From: Rhizobium sp. L43
GTDB lineage: Bacteria > Pseudomonadota > Alphaproteobacteria > Rhizobiales > Rhizobiaceae
Direction: 5' to 3'
DNA length: 64,000 nt
Assembly (NCBI RefSeq): GCF_002531725.1
Contig: NZ_NWSQ01000030.1
Coordinates: 1-64,000, forward strand
Below, in pieces: positions 1 to 9,664 of this stretch; position 1 is the first letter of the stretch; each line of letters opens with the position of its first letter. The notes beneath the pieces were generated by a model that did not search any database, had not been told where the DNA came from, and was given only the letters and a program-made list of their open reading frames with translations. Made by a program: the position numbers and the translations under genes.

Positions 1-1207
1 GTCTGACGCGCGATGGCATCGGCCAACCAACGGCCTGAAACGCATTAGATTCGAAAGCTTCACATACTCTGAGGCGCCCCGCAGGGGCCTCGAAGGACGA
101 GGCGGGTGCGCCCCACGTCGATGAATGCAAGGAGCAGCGCTGGAGCGCGTCCTTCGAGGCTCCGGCCTTCGGCCTACACACCTCAGGATGAGGTGCGTTG
201 GAGAATGCCGCCCTCAATAGGAAGCATTGGGGAAGACCGCCCCTTGATCGAAGGTCAGGAATCTGCGCCTCGAAGCGTAGCGCTGCAGATTATGGCTCGA
301 CCATAGAAGCCGGGACCAGCCTCCAAGAGAGCCTCATCCTGAGGTGCCCCGCAGGGGCCTCGAAGGACGAGGCGGGTGCGCCCACGCCGAATGAATGCAA
401 GGAGCAGCGCTGGAGCGTGTCCTTCGAGGCTCCGGCCTTCGGCCTACACACCTCAGGATGAGGGGCGTTGGAGGATGCCGCCTTCAATAGGAAGCATTGG
501 AGAAGACCGCCCTTTGATCGAAGGTCAGGAATCTGCGCCTCGAAGCGTAGCGCTGCAGATTATGGCTCGACCATAGAAGCCGGGACCACCGCCCAAGAGA
601 GCCTCATCCTGAGGTGCCCCGCAGGGGCCTCGAAGGACGAGGCGGGTGCGCCCCAGGTCGATGAATGCAAGGAGCAGCGTTGGAGCGCGTCCTTCGAGGC
701 TCCTGCCTTTCGGCCTACGCACCTCAGGATGAGGGACGTTGGAGAATGCCGCCTTCAATAAGGAATCACGGAGAAGGCCGTCCCTATAGGAGCGCCAGGA
801 AGCTGCGCCTCGACGCGTAGCGCTGCAGATTATGGCTCGACCATGGAAGCCGGGACCACCGCCCAAGAGAGCCTCATCCCGAGGTGCCCCGCAGGGGCCT
901 CGAAGGACGAGGCGGGCGCGCCGGCGTTTGATAAATGCAAGGAGCAGCGCTGGAACGCCTCCTTCGAGGCTCCGGCCTTCGGCCTACACACCTCAGGATG
1001 AGGAGCGCTGGCGGATGCCGCCCTCAACAAGGAGCACTGGAGAAAATCGCTCCTCGGTAGGAGCATCAGGAAGCTGCGCCTCGGCGCACAGCTGCAGATT
1101 ATGGCACGACCACAGAAGCCTGGACCAGCGCCCAAGAGAGCCTCATCCTGAGGCGCCCCGCGAGGGGCCTCGAAGGACGAGGCGGGTGCGCGAGGTTGAT
1201 CATCCGA

Positions 1208-1222
1208 TTGTCCGCGGACAAC
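1208..1222. repeat. Palindrome TTGTCCGCGGACAAC, copy 1
   Basis: A perfect 14-bp palindrome (TTGTCCGCGGACAA) inside the insertion that distinguishes unit 5 of the tandem array. A second, 16-bp copy lies at 1579-1594. It could be a protein-binding site or part of the mosaic repeat; its function is unknown. Confidence 0.6.
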
Positions 1223-1578
1223 CGACCGAAGCCCCCTCGCCCAACCTCCAAGAGGGTGAGTGCCCAGCAAGGCGCCCCCCGAGGACGCAGCGGGCGCATC
1301 GGCAATTGATGAAAGTAGGGCAGCGCTGAAGCATGCCCTCGAGGTTCCAGCCTTCGGCCTACACACCTCAGGATGAGGAGCCTTGGGAAACGCCGCCCCC
1401 CTCAATAGGGGTCAGTATTCTGCATCTCAATTCTGGGCGTCGGAGAATATCGCGCCGGCGCCCCAGAGAGCCTCATCCTGAAGCGCCCCGCAGGGGCCTC
1501 GAAGGACGAGGCGGGTGGAGGTCGACCGTAGCTAAGAGTGGCCTGCCTGTTTTGGGAATGAGCGACCGCCTGGCGCAG

Positions 1579-1594
1579 GTTGTCCGCGGACAAC
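1579..1594. repeat. Palindrome GTTGTCCGCGGACAAC, copy 2
   Basis: A perfect 16-bp palindrome near the right end of the repeat array. Its inner 14 bp match the copy at 1208-1221. No coding context is visible. Confidence 0.6.
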
Positions 1595-1720
1595 GCCTCG
1601 CCGAATCCGGCCATGCGCAATAGTCAGAGGCTGCGCCCAACTCGCCTTTCCTCCAGCGTCATCGCCATGCGGCCCGACCGCCAAGCTTGAATTTGCCGCA
1701 GTGCGGCACTACCTCATGGC

Positions 1721-1836
1721 GGTCCGAAGCGCTTAACCCCTCCGAGCCGCTTCGGGTCCGACGGACAGCCCTCCTCCTCCCAGGCTGTCGGTCACTCTCG
1801 AAGCCCGGCGCTCCCCTCCCGCGCCGGGCTTTCATT
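1721..1836 (+). ncRNA. Candidate trans-acting sRNA, alpha-r14/NfeR1-like
   Basis: Three consecutive hairpins with pyrimidine-rich loops are visible. Hairpin 1 pairs CCGAAGCG (1724-1731) with CGCTTCGG (1748-1755) around a loop containing CCCCTCCG. Hairpin 2 pairs GACAGCC (1764-1770) with GGCTGTC (1783-1789) around CTCCTCCTCCCA. Hairpin 3 pairs AAGCCCGGCGC (1801-1811) with GCGCCGGGCTT (1821-1831) around TCCCCTCCC and is followed by a T-rich tract, so it is also the terminator. Anti-Shine-Dalgarno CCUCC motifs in the loops of three hairpins are the hallmark of the rhizobial alpha-r14 (NfeR1) sRNA family. A possible promoter is CTTGAA at 1686-1691 with CTACCT at 1709-1714, which would start the RNA near 1721. 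The exact 5' end is inferred. Confidence 0.75.
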
Positions 1837-1992
1837 ATTTTTGGCGATCCATCGTCATCGCGGAACAGGCGCCGCCCAGTTTCTCCATTCCTGTCGACCA
1901 GGCCATCACATCAAATGACCGGACAGCCGGCGGCCCAATAATTGCCCGCATCGCCGATCGGCGCCGTCGTCAGCCCATGGCGGGATGAATAT

Positions 1993-2886
1993 TCAGGCAT
2001 CGTCATAGCAGAGCGCCCATTGGTCGCCGATATACCAGTAGCGTCCGATCCGCGGCTCCGTCTTCCAGAGCAGGCTTTTGATGAACTCGATGCCGCCGCG
2101 TTTGAACGCGGCGGTCAGCTTCTTCCCCTCGTTCTCGTCGATCGTCAACCCACCATTGGCGCAGACGAAATAAGCATTGCCGATCCAGCGCGCCGCAAAT
2201 CCGGTCGCGCCGCGCTCGATACGAAGTGCGGCGCCATGGGACGCATGACGACCGCCATTCGATGGTCGGCCCTGGCGCGGTACGCCGAGTGGCAAGACCA
2301 GGCGACCTCCGGGTCGCAGCCTTTCGATCCAGGGCGCCGCCGGACGCGCGACGGCGAAATTCACGTAGATCGCATCCACCTCCTGTTGCGGCCATTGATT
2401 GCCGTCGGCGGTGATGACGCTGACATTGGCCCGATCGGCAAGGGCTGCTTGCGCGTGGCCGGCCAGATCGGGATCCATCTCGACGGTATAGACATGACCT
2501 GTGGCGCCGACCAACTCCGCGAGAATGGCGCTATAATAACCGGTGCCGGCGCCGATATGAGCAATGCGACCACCGATCTGAACGTCCAGTTCCGCCAGAA
2601 GGCGAGCATGCAGCGACGGACTGCCATTGTTGACGCCCTTGTCGGGCTGCAGGGCGAACAGAGCATCCTGATAGGCCAGAACCAGATCGGAGGAGAACAG
2701 GGTGCGATAGCCGCCACCCAGATTGGCGATCTGCCATGGCGGCGGGCCGAGGAATTTTTCGCGAGGAACGACGGCAAAGGCAGCCTCGATCCGCGGGCTC
2801 GTCGTTGCCGCGGTTGCCACCACCTGATGGGCGTAAGCGCGGCGGATCAATGCAAGTTCCCCGGCGGTAAACATCGCAGTCGGCAT
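1993..2886 (-). CDS. Protein-L-isoaspartate O-methyltransferase family protein
   Basis: A 297-residue protein with a Rossmann-type SAM-binding core. The glycine-rich motif I reads HIGAGTGYYSA and is followed by an acidic EMDPDL strand end. An upstream PREKFLGPPPW segment resembles the substrate-side region of PCMT enzymes. Classical Pcm proteins have about 210-220 residues, so this one has about 80 extra C-terminal residues, as in several rhizobial 'methyltransferase domain' paralogues. Its substrate may be isoaspartyl protein damage or something else. The chosen ATG at 2886 follows a GGAGG box; longer starts back to 3012 lack this support. The nearest upstream gene is on the same strand but about 300 bp away, so it is probably monocistronic. 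Confidence 0.75.
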   Translation of the reverse strand: MPTAMFTAGELALIRRAYAHQVVATAATTSPRIEAAFAVVPREKFLGPPPWQIANLGGGYRTLFSSDLVLAYQDALFALQPDKGVNNGSPSLHARLLAELDVQIGGRIAHIGAGTGYYSAILAELVGATGHVYTVEMDPDLAGHAQAALADRANVSVITADGNQWPQQEVDAIYVNFAVARPAAPWIERLRPGGRLVLPLGVPRQGRPSNGGRHASHGAALRIERGATGFAARWIGNAYFVCANGGLTIDENEGKKLTAAFKRGGIEFIKSLLWKTEPRIGRYWYIGDQWALCYDDA

Positions 2887-3129
2887 GACGAACCTCCGGA
2901 TATGGCTTTTGGCTTGATCTGTCCGTTTCTTGGCCTTTGCGTGCTGCAGATCGATCCATCGATACCTGATCACCATCGATCGCGTCGACAGCAGGCTCAA
3001 ACAGCCGGGCATTCGTGACGGAAGTTAAACGCTATTTTGCTTCTCTTGCAGAAAACTACGTTGTTGCGTCATACGCTTACTCCGGGGCCACAAAGTTCGA
3101 ACCCGTCACCTGATATCACTGACCTGCGA

Positions 3130-3148
3130 GCAGGCCGCACCGGCCTGC
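3130..3148. other. GC-rich hairpin between two minus-strand genes
   Basis: An 8-bp perfect stem, GCAGGCCG (3130-3137) with CGGCCTGC (3141-3148), around CAC. It lies just downstream of the acetyltransferase stop at 3183. No T-run follows on either strand, so a terminator role is only possible. The rest of 2887-3182 shows no gene. Confidence 0.4.
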
Positions 3149-3182
3149 CGCGTCGACATCTTCCTATAATGTCGTTGGCGCC

Positions 3183-3692
3183 TCAGGCGTCGGGTGTCGT
3201 GTGATGCCGGGCGCCGACGCTGAAACGTTTCTTGATCCGGTCGACCGGCGTCCCATCCTCAAGTGGAACCTGGAGCAGCCTGTCATAGGTCTCGAAGCCC
3301 ATCTTCGCGTAATAGCCAAGTCCGCTGACATTGTCGGCGCGGATGGTCGCATTGATGAATTCGAGGCCGAGCTCTTTTGCCGCCGCCCTTGTCGCGGGAA
3401 AAAGCGCGCTGCCGACGCCTGCGGTCTTCGGCTTCATACGGGCAAAGGTCGCAATGTCGGCGACGCCTTTTGGCGGATCGCCATATAGGCTCAGCGATTG
3501 AAAGCCGACCAGCGACTGGTCGTGCTCGGCAACATGGCAGACGAGCGGAAACTCGCCATCGATGAACCAATCGGCGAATTCGGCGGCCGAAAGCGGGGTC
3601 TCGAGAGCGGTCGATCCGCCGGCTCGGATGATCTCGTTCAGGAGAGCGCTCAATTCCTCGGCATCGGAGGAGACGGCTTTTCGAATATGCAT
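3183..3692 (-). CDS. GNAT family N-acetyltransferase
   Basis: A 169-residue single-domain GNAT protein, the usual length for the family. The N-terminal IRKAVSSDAEEL strand-helix is typical of the fold. The acetyl-CoA pyrophosphate-binding motif A appears as KTAGVGSALFPATRAAA, and the C-terminal GLGYYAKMGFE matches the common GNAT signature in which the tyrosine can act as general acid. The overall pattern resembles small-molecule acetyltransferases of the phosphinothricin/L-amino-acid type, but substrate specificity cannot be read from the sequence. It stands alone, about 140 bp beyond the end of the sugar operon. Confidence 0.75.
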   Translation of the reverse strand: MHIRKAVSSDAEELSALLNEIIRAGGSTALETPLSAAEFADWFIDGEFPLVCHVAEHDQSLVGFQSLSLYGDPPKGVADIATFARMKPKTAGVGSALFPATRAAAKELGLEFINATIRADNVSGLGYYAKMGFETYDRLLQVPLEDGTPVDRIKKRFSVGARHHTTPDA

Positions 3693-3835
3693 GTCTTGGC
3701 TACCCCTTGGTCAACCAGCAACCTATCGGCGAGATTCGGAGAATACGAGTCGCCATCTCGCCGGCCAGGATGAGGCATCGCCGAACCGGCCGGACACCAT
3801 CCATTCCGAATGGGCGGGTCCGACCTGGAGTGCCT

Positions 3836-4906
<1,071 letters not shown>

Positions 4907-4917
4907 GAATTTCTCCT

Positions 4918-6438
4918 TCAGCGTTTCCTGCGGACGCGCAGCGCCTGATGCGGCTTGCGCGGGATCTTGACGCCGAAGGCCGCGTCCGGCTTGCCGCCGC
5001 GCACCACCGAGCCATGACGGGTCGGATGCGGAATGGGCGCTTCCACCTTCTCGGCCGGCGTGATCGTCATCTCCCAGGTGTCGATGATATCGACATCGTA
5101 ATCGTCGCCATCGACCGGCAGGCCGGTCGACCAGATCACCGGCTGATGTTCGCCGAAATAGATCAGGCGGAAATCGCCGTCGCCGTCACGCGCGCCGGAG
5201 ACGCGCGACCACGGCCATTCGCCGATGATGCCAAGCGGTTCGAGGCCATGCTTGACGTCGGCCTCCAGCAGGTCGCGGAGGAAGCCGATGCGCTTCCAGG
5301 CCTCGCCGCGCAGCTCTCCGCCCTTGGCCCACCAGATCAGATCCTCGGGATGGGAATAGGTTTCCCCATGGCCGGCATAACCGCCGCGCGCCATGGTGAT
5401 CCAGAAACGGTGCACCAGTTCGCGCGGATGGAGGTTGCCCCATGACTGCAGGATGTCGCCCTCATATTCCGGCTCGTCGTTGACGACGGGCTTGCCATAG
5501 GCATCGCGCCATTCCTGGGTCCGCTTGACGTCGGGGTTCTGGATGCAGGTGTGCGTCACCCACGGCTTGCGATGATCGAAATTCGCGGTCACATCGCCGT
5601 TGTGGATGGAGCGCAAATGCTGGTAGGGGTCGTTTTCCTCCAGGATGTGGAAATAGCGGTCCCACTGCTCCATCGGCTTGGTGTCGATGAGGAAATCATA
5701 TTCATTGGCGAGCGACCACCAGACGTTCCGGTGGGCGGCAAGACGCGCAGCGAGATATTCGACATAGCGGAAATCCTGCGCGGCCGACATGTCGGCATAA
5801 CCCCAGCGGTCATAGGGGTGGAAGATGATGATATCGGCTTCGATGCCGAGAGCGCAGAGTGCGGCCACCTGCTTTTCGAAGTGCTGGAAGGCGGCAGGGT
5901 TGGGCCGGTCGAAATCTTGCCTGCCGTCCGCCCCGCGTTCGAAGCAGGCGTGCAGCGGCTCGTTGACATTATAGGGATAGTCCTTCGGAAACACGCCCAT
6001 GCGCATCTTGTTGAAGCGCGCCTTCTCCAGCGTCTCCAGCGTCTGCTTCTGCATCTCGAGCGGCTGATGCGTCCAGGCGTAGCAGGTCGTCCCGAAGGAA
6101 AGGAACGGCGTGCCGTCGGCATAGGCGAAGTGGAATTTGTTGCGCACCCGCACCGGGCCGTGATTGCCGGCCGAAGGTGCGGTTGCGGTCAAAACGCCCG
6201 TCCTGCCGTCGAGGGCCGCAGTCTTGGAGCGCGTCCGGAACGACCACTCGCCCTCGCTGTCGGGCATGAAACGGATGCGGTAGGTGCCGTTGCCGTCGTA
6301 GAAGCCCGGCACGCGGATTTCACGGCTCTTCTGGGTGAAGACGGCATCGAATGCCACGTCGAGATAGGGATTGCCGCCGGCAGGCCCTTCGAAGGCGGCC
6401 TCGAACACACCCCATTTTTCGACTGTTGCATCGGACAT
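4918..6438 (-). CDS. DUF5060/DUF4038-type glycoside hydrolase, proposed apiosidase
   Basis: A 506-residue protein without a signal peptide, so probably cytoplasmic. Residues about 5-100 form a beta-sandwich of the DUF5060 type (WGVFEAAFEG, YRIRFMPDSEGEWSF). It is followed by a TIM-barrel of the DUF4038/DUF5605 kind, related to clan GH-A and to family GH140, whose characterised member removes apiose from pectin. Catalytic candidates are Glu246 in SLANEYDF, where the barrel acid/base usually sits, and Glu322 or Glu324 in NDEPEYE, where the nucleophile usually sits. The gene lies between the permease and ATPase genes of an oligosaccharide importer, next to a full D-apiose pathway. I infer it hydrolyses imported apiosides. 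Another pentoside substrate remains possible. Confidence 0.7.
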   Translation of the reverse strand: MSDATVEKWGVFEAAFEGPAGGNPYLDVAFDAVFTQKSREIRVPGFYDGNGTYRIRFMPDSEGEWSFRTRSKTAALDGRTGVLTATAPSAGNHGPVRVRNKFHFAYADGTPFLSFGTTCYAWTHQPLEMQKQTLETLEKARFNKMRMGVFPKDYPYNVNEPLHACFERGADGRQDFDRPNPAAFQHFEKQVAALCALGIEADIIIFHPYDRWGYADMSAAQDFRYVEYLAARLAAHRNVWWSLANEYDFLIDTKPMEQWDRYFHILEENDPYQHLRSIHNGDVTANFDHRKPWVTHTCIQNPDVKRTQEWRDAYGKPVVNDEPEYEGDILQSWGNLHPRELVHRFWITMARGGYAGHGETYSHPEDLIWWAKGGELRGEAWKRIGFLRDLLEADVKHGLEPLGIIGEWPWSRVSGARDGDGDFRLIYFGEHQPVIWSTGLPVDGDDYDVDIIDTWEMTITPAEKVEAPIPHPTRHGSVVRGGKPDAAFGVKIPRKPHQALRVRRKR

Positions 6439-6468
6439 TCTGTCTCTCCTCGTAGAATGATTTCGCGA

Positions 6469-7353
6469 TCAGCCCTTGACGGCGCCGGAGGTCAGGCCGG
6501 AGACGAAGTAGCGCTGGAACATGAGATAGACGATCGTCGCCGGCAGCACGGTCATGACGATCGCGGCGTTGAGCTGGCCGTAATTGCTGGAAAACTGTCC
6601 CTGGAACGACATCAGCCCGAGCGGCAGCGTCCACATGTGCTGGTCCTGCAGCAGCACCAGCGCCATGGCGAATTCGTTCCAGGTGGAGACGAAATCGAGG
6701 ATGAGCAGCGCGGCGAGCACGGGCAGGCACACCGGCAGGAATATCCGCCGGAAGATGGTGAAGTGGGTGGCGCCGTCGATCAGCGCGGCTTCCGACAGTT
6801 CCTTCGGAATGCCCTTGAAGAAGCCGTGCAGGATGAAGACCTGATAGGGAACGCCGAAGGCGATATAGGGCAGGATAACGCCGGGATAGGTATCGATCAG
6901 GCCGAAGGAATTGACCAGCGTGAAGAGCGGCGCCAGCATCACCTGAAAGGGGATCATCGTGCCGAAGACGACGAGCAGCAGCAGCGCCTTGCTGATTCTC
7001 AGCTTGATCTTGGCAAGCGCATAGGCGGCCATGGCCGACAGGAACAGGCCGAGCGGCACCTTGATGACGGTGATGATGACGCTGTTCAAGAAGGAATTGG
7101 CGAAATTGCCGCGGCTCCAGGCAGCGCTGTAATTGTCATAGGCAAGCTCGGCCGGCGGCATGAAAGCGCCGGTGCTCGTCACCGCCGCCGGCGTCTTCAG
7201 CGAGGTGAAGACGATGAAGACGAAGGGCGCGACCCAGACGAGGGCGACGATGACAAGCGTGATCCAGAGGCCGATCAGGATGGGGTCGCGCTTCATCGAC
7301 GACGGTTGAACCTCGAGATGCACGGCGGCGGTGTCGGTCGGCACTGCTGTCAC
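6469..7353 (-). CDS. Carbohydrate ABC importer permease, MalG family
   Basis: A 294-residue inner-membrane permease with about six transmembrane segments. It carries the EAA loop (ELSEAALIDGATHFTIFRRIFLP), which docks the ATPase, and the short C-terminus typical of MalG-type subunits. The start is a GTG at 7353 with a GAGGAGG box seven bases upstream. This gives a 4-bp GTGA overlap with the preceding permease gene and implies translational coupling. An in-frame ATG at 7872 lies deep inside the neighbouring gene and is rejected. It should pair with the MalF-type subunit at 7350-8249 to import a glycoside for the adjacent hydrolase. Confidence 0.9.
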   Translation of the reverse strand: MTAVPTDTAAVHLEVQPSSMKRDPILIGLWITLVIVALVWVAPFVFIVFTSLKTPAAVTSTGAFMPPAELAYDNYSAAWSRGNFANSFLNSVIITVIKVPLGLFLSAMAAYALAKIKLRISKALLLLVVFGTMIPFQVMLAPLFTLVNSFGLIDTYPGVILPYIAFGVPYQVFILHGFFKGIPKELSEAALIDGATHFTIFRRIFLPVCLPVLAALLILDFVSTWNEFAMALVLLQDQHMWTLPLGLMSFQGQFSSNYGQLNAAIVMTVLPATIVYLMFQRYFVSGLTSGAVKG

Positions 7354-8249
7354 GATTCGACCTCCTCGTGCTTCTGGGTCCATCGGAGATAGGGGATGAC
7401 GACGGCCATGGTGATCAGCAGCAAGACGACCGAGATCGCCGCGCCCCGCCCGAAATCGAAGATCTGCATGGCCTGGGTGAAGGCCCAGAGCGCCAGCATC
7501 TGGGTGGACTGCGCCGGACCGCCGCCGGTCAGGCCATAGACGATGTCGAAAGCCTTCAGCGACGAGATGATGGACAGGACGAGAACGATGGTGATGGTCG
7601 GGCGCAAGGCCGGCAGCGTCACATGCTTGAACACCGCCCAGCGGCCGGCGCCATCGATGCGCGCGGCCTCGACCAACGTCTGGGAAACACTCTGCAGACC
7701 GGCCAGGAACAGGACCATCGAGAAGCCGACCGTCTGCCAGAGATAGGCGACGAAGACGGAATAAAGCGCGATATCCTTGTTGCCCAACCAGTCCTTGATC
7801 CAGCCCTGCATGCCCCAGGAGGTCAAGAGCTGGGCGAACAGGCCGAAGAAGGGATCGTACATCCACTTCCACATGGTGGCGACGGCGATCGGCGCGATGA
7901 TGACGGGCAGATAGAAGATGGCCCGCAGACTATTGCGGCCGAAGATCTTCTGGTTGAGGCTGAGCGCCAGCAGCAGTCCGACCATCGGCGGGAAGATCAG
8001 GCTCATCAAGGTCCAGATCACCGTGTTGCGGAAAGCCACCCAGAAGACCGGATCTTTGGTGAAGATCGCCGAATAATTGGCAATCCCGACGAACTGCCGG
8101 TTGGCATCCAGCCCGTTCCACTTCTGGAAGCTCAGGATCAAGACATTGAGCATCGGGTAGAGCGCGAAGACCGCATAGATCGCCAGCGCCGGCACGAGCA
8201 GGATGAGCGCTTGCATACGCGGATCATGTGTCGATTGTCGAAGTGACAT
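7350..8249 (-). CDS. Carbohydrate ABC importer permease, MalF family
   Basis: A 299-residue permease with about six transmembrane segments and the EAA loop (QTLVEAARIDGAGRWAVFKHVTLP). The start ATG at 8249 follows an AGGAGGAAAG Shine-Dalgarno sequence; a longer frame upstream overlaps a hairpin and is unlikely. It heads the permease pair of the importer whose binding protein lies 92 bp upstream. The size and lack of a large periplasmic loop fit the UgpA/LacF type of CUT1 permease, not enteric MalF. Confidence 0.9.
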   Translation of the reverse strand: MSLRQSTHDPRMQALILLVPALAIYAVFALYPMLNVLILSFQKWNGLDANRQFVGIANYSAIFTKDPVFWVAFRNTVIWTLMSLIFPPMVGLLLALSLNQKIFGRNSLRAIFYLPVIIAPIAVATMWKWMYDPFFGLFAQLLTSWGMQGWIKDWLGNKDIALYSVFVAYLWQTVGFSMVLFLAGLQSVSQTLVEAARIDGAGRWAVFKHVTLPALRPTITIVLVLSIISSLKAFDIVYGLTGGGPAQSTQMLALWAFTQAMQIFDFGRGAAISVVLLLITMAVVIPYLRWTQKHEEVES

Positions 8250-8295
8250 GCTTTCCTCCTGACGGCAAAACAGCCGCCAGCTCATGAAAGAATGT

Positions 8296-8330
8296 GCCAG
8301 CCGATCGATACCGGGATCGGTCGACTGGCG
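8296..8330 (-). promoter_or_regulatory. Intercistronic hairpin between binding protein and permease genes
   Basis: GCCAG (8296-8300) can pair with CTGGC (about 8325-8329), and CCGATC with GATCGG inside it, forming an interrupted stem between the binding-protein stop (8342) and the permease start (8249). There is no T-run. Such structures often protect the 3' end of the binding-protein mRNA, giving more of it than of the membrane subunits. This role is inferred. Confidence 0.45.
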
Positions 8331-8341
8331 CTTGGGAGGAA

Positions 8342-9595
8342 TCAGCTTCTGCCGGCGATGAAGCTCTGCAGCTGCTTGGCCGCCTCGGCCGGCTCGGTGT
8401 TGCCGGAGGCAACGTCGTTGATGACTCGGAAATATTCCGTCGTGACATCGAGCGGGAAGGCCTGGTCGCCGTTCATGTAGACCTTGCCGTATTTCTGGAA
8501 GATCCCCAGCCATTCGGCTTCGAGCGGCTTCTGGTTGGCATATTGCACGTTCTTGTTGACAGAGGTCGAGCTCAGCTGGCCGAGCAAATCCTGCTGCACC
8601 TTCGTCGACAGGAAATAGTCGAGAAATTTCGCGGCTATGTCAGGATTCTTGCTCTTGGTGCTGATGTAATTGTACTCGGCGAAGCCATAGAGACGCTCGG
8701 TATTGGTGGGGAAGGGGAAGATGCCGTAATCGTCGAGATTGGCGCCGGAGCCGTTGAGCTGGCTGACCAGCCAGTCGCCTTCGAGCATCATCGCCGCGCG
8801 GCCGGCGGTGAACAGGCTGTAGGACTGTTTGTTGTCGATGCCCATGAAGGGCTGCAGCGTGTAGTCCTTCGTCCACTTGGCAAATTCGGCGAAGGCGTCC
8901 GTCGCGCAGGGTTCCTTGGTCCAGTCGAGCGTCATCGCCTTCAATGCATCATGCTTTTCGGCGCCGCACTTGGTTTCGAGGATGACGTCCATCAGGCGCA
9001 TGACGTGCCAGTTGACCGTGCCGCCGAAGGTGAAGGCGGGAATACCGGCGGCCTTCAGCTTGTCGGCCGCGGCAAGGAGTTCCTCGTAGGTCTTCGGCTC
9101 GTCCTTGATGCCGGCCTGCTCGAAAAGCTTCTTGTTGTAATAGACGGCCTCGCCCTTGAAGGTGAAGGGAACGCCATGCTTGCCGCCGGGATAGAGGTCG
9201 GCGAAAGCCGCAGCCGAGGGCAGCAATTCGTCGTTCCACTTATATTCGGTGTAATACTTGTCGAGCGGCAGCGACAGGCCGGCCTTCACATATTCGCCGC
9301 CGAGGCCGAGGCCCGCCCAGCTGAAATAAGTGTCAGGCCCCTTGTCGGAGCCGGCCGCGACGCGCAGCGCGGTCTTGTGCTCATCGACGGCACGCTGAAC
9401 GATCTCGACATGGGTTCCGGGATTTGCCGCTTCGAAGTCTGTCGCCACCTTCTTCAGGGCCGTATTGGCGGCATTGTTGTCGAAGTTGAGGGTCCAGAGC
9501 GTGATGTCCTCGGCAAGAACCGGCGTCGCGGCGAAAGACGCCATGGCGATCGCAACGATGCTCGCTGTCTTCAATTTCGCGGAAAGGGTCAGCAT
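8342..9595 (-). CDS. Carbohydrate ABC importer substrate-binding protein, family 1
   Basis: A 417-residue periplasmic binding protein of the extracellular solute-binding family 1 (MalE/UgpB-like). The N-terminus KLKTASIVAIAMASFAATP ending in VLAED is a Sec signal peptide with cleavage after VLA. The start ATG at 9595 follows an AGAGGA box; the in-frame ATG at 9643 lacks one. The mature protein begins with ITLWTLNFDNNAANTALKKV, typical of the family. Its size suggests it binds oligosaccharides or glycosides, not free monosaccharides. It opens a separate transcription unit with its own predicted operator at 9650-9664. Confidence 0.9.
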   Translation of the reverse strand: MLTLSAKLKTASIVAIAMASFAATPVLAEDITLWTLNFDNNAANTALKKVATDFEAANPGTHVEIVQRAVDEHKTALRVAAGSDKGPDTYFSWAGLGLGGEYVKAGLSLPLDKYYTEYKWNDELLPSAAAFADLYPGGKHGVPFTFKGEAVYYNKKLFEQAGIKDEPKTYEELLAAADKLKAAGIPAFTFGGTVNWHVMRLMDVILETKCGAEKHDALKAMTLDWTKEPCATDAFAEFAKWTKDYTLQPFMGIDNKQSYSLFTAGRAAMMLEGDWLVSQLNGSGANLDDYGIFPFPTNTERLYGFAEYNYISTKSKNPDIAAKFLDYFLSTKVQQDLLGQLSSTSVNKNVQYANQKPLEAEWLGIFQKYGKVYMNGDQAFPLDVTTEYFRVINDVASGNTEPAEAAKQLQSFIAGRS

Positions 9596-9649
9596 TACCG
9601 TCCTCTTGTAAAGCCGGGCTCCTTCTCGCAGATAGTCATTCACATGTCA

Positions 9650-9664
9650 ACTGGTATGATGAGC
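9650..9664 (-). promoter_or_regulatory. Predicted operator for the NanR-like regulator, site 1
   Basis: ACTGGTATGATGAGC, 14 of 15 bases identical to the site at 19486-19500. It lies 55 bp upstream of the binding-protein start and overlaps the first base of the dhaL stop codon. GGTATR is the half-site recognised by E. coli NanR, which the divergent regulator at 23529 resembles. Confidence 0.65.

Larger units (their letters stand above)
61..1620. repeat. Tandem array of a ~270-bp RIME-like unit
   Basis: A GC-rich block starting with gaggYgccccgcaggggcc recurs at 71, 341, 611, 881, 1150 and (altered) 1480, giving periods of 270, 270, 270, 269 and 330 bp. Each of the first four units also carries the conserved segments ccttcgaggctcc, acctcaggatgagg, gcgctgcagattatggc and cctcatcctgagg. 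The last of these is the inverse of cctcaggatgagg, so every unit can fold into long hairpins. Units 5 and 6 have diverged and contain extra sequence. Blocks of the type cctcatcctgagg...cctcgaaggacgagg are typical of rhizobial intergenic mosaic repeats, usually as single copies; a head-to-tail array is less usual. Reading frames inside it repeat with the unit and do not look like genes. Confidence 0.85.

Noticed and set aside
1942..3018. 358-codon plus-strand frame
   Set aside because: Antisense to the methyltransferase gene, which carries a SAM-binding motif and a GGAGG box.
3085..3120. tRNA-like T-arm (gttcgaac)
   Set aside because: Flanking bases do not form the T-stem and no acceptor or anticodon arms can be drawn.
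5551..7392. 613-codon plus-strand open frame opposite the hydrolase and permease genes
   Set aside because: It lies antisense to two clear genes with family motifs and good ribosome sites; its own translation is full of charged low-complexity sequence typical of GC-rich antisense frames.
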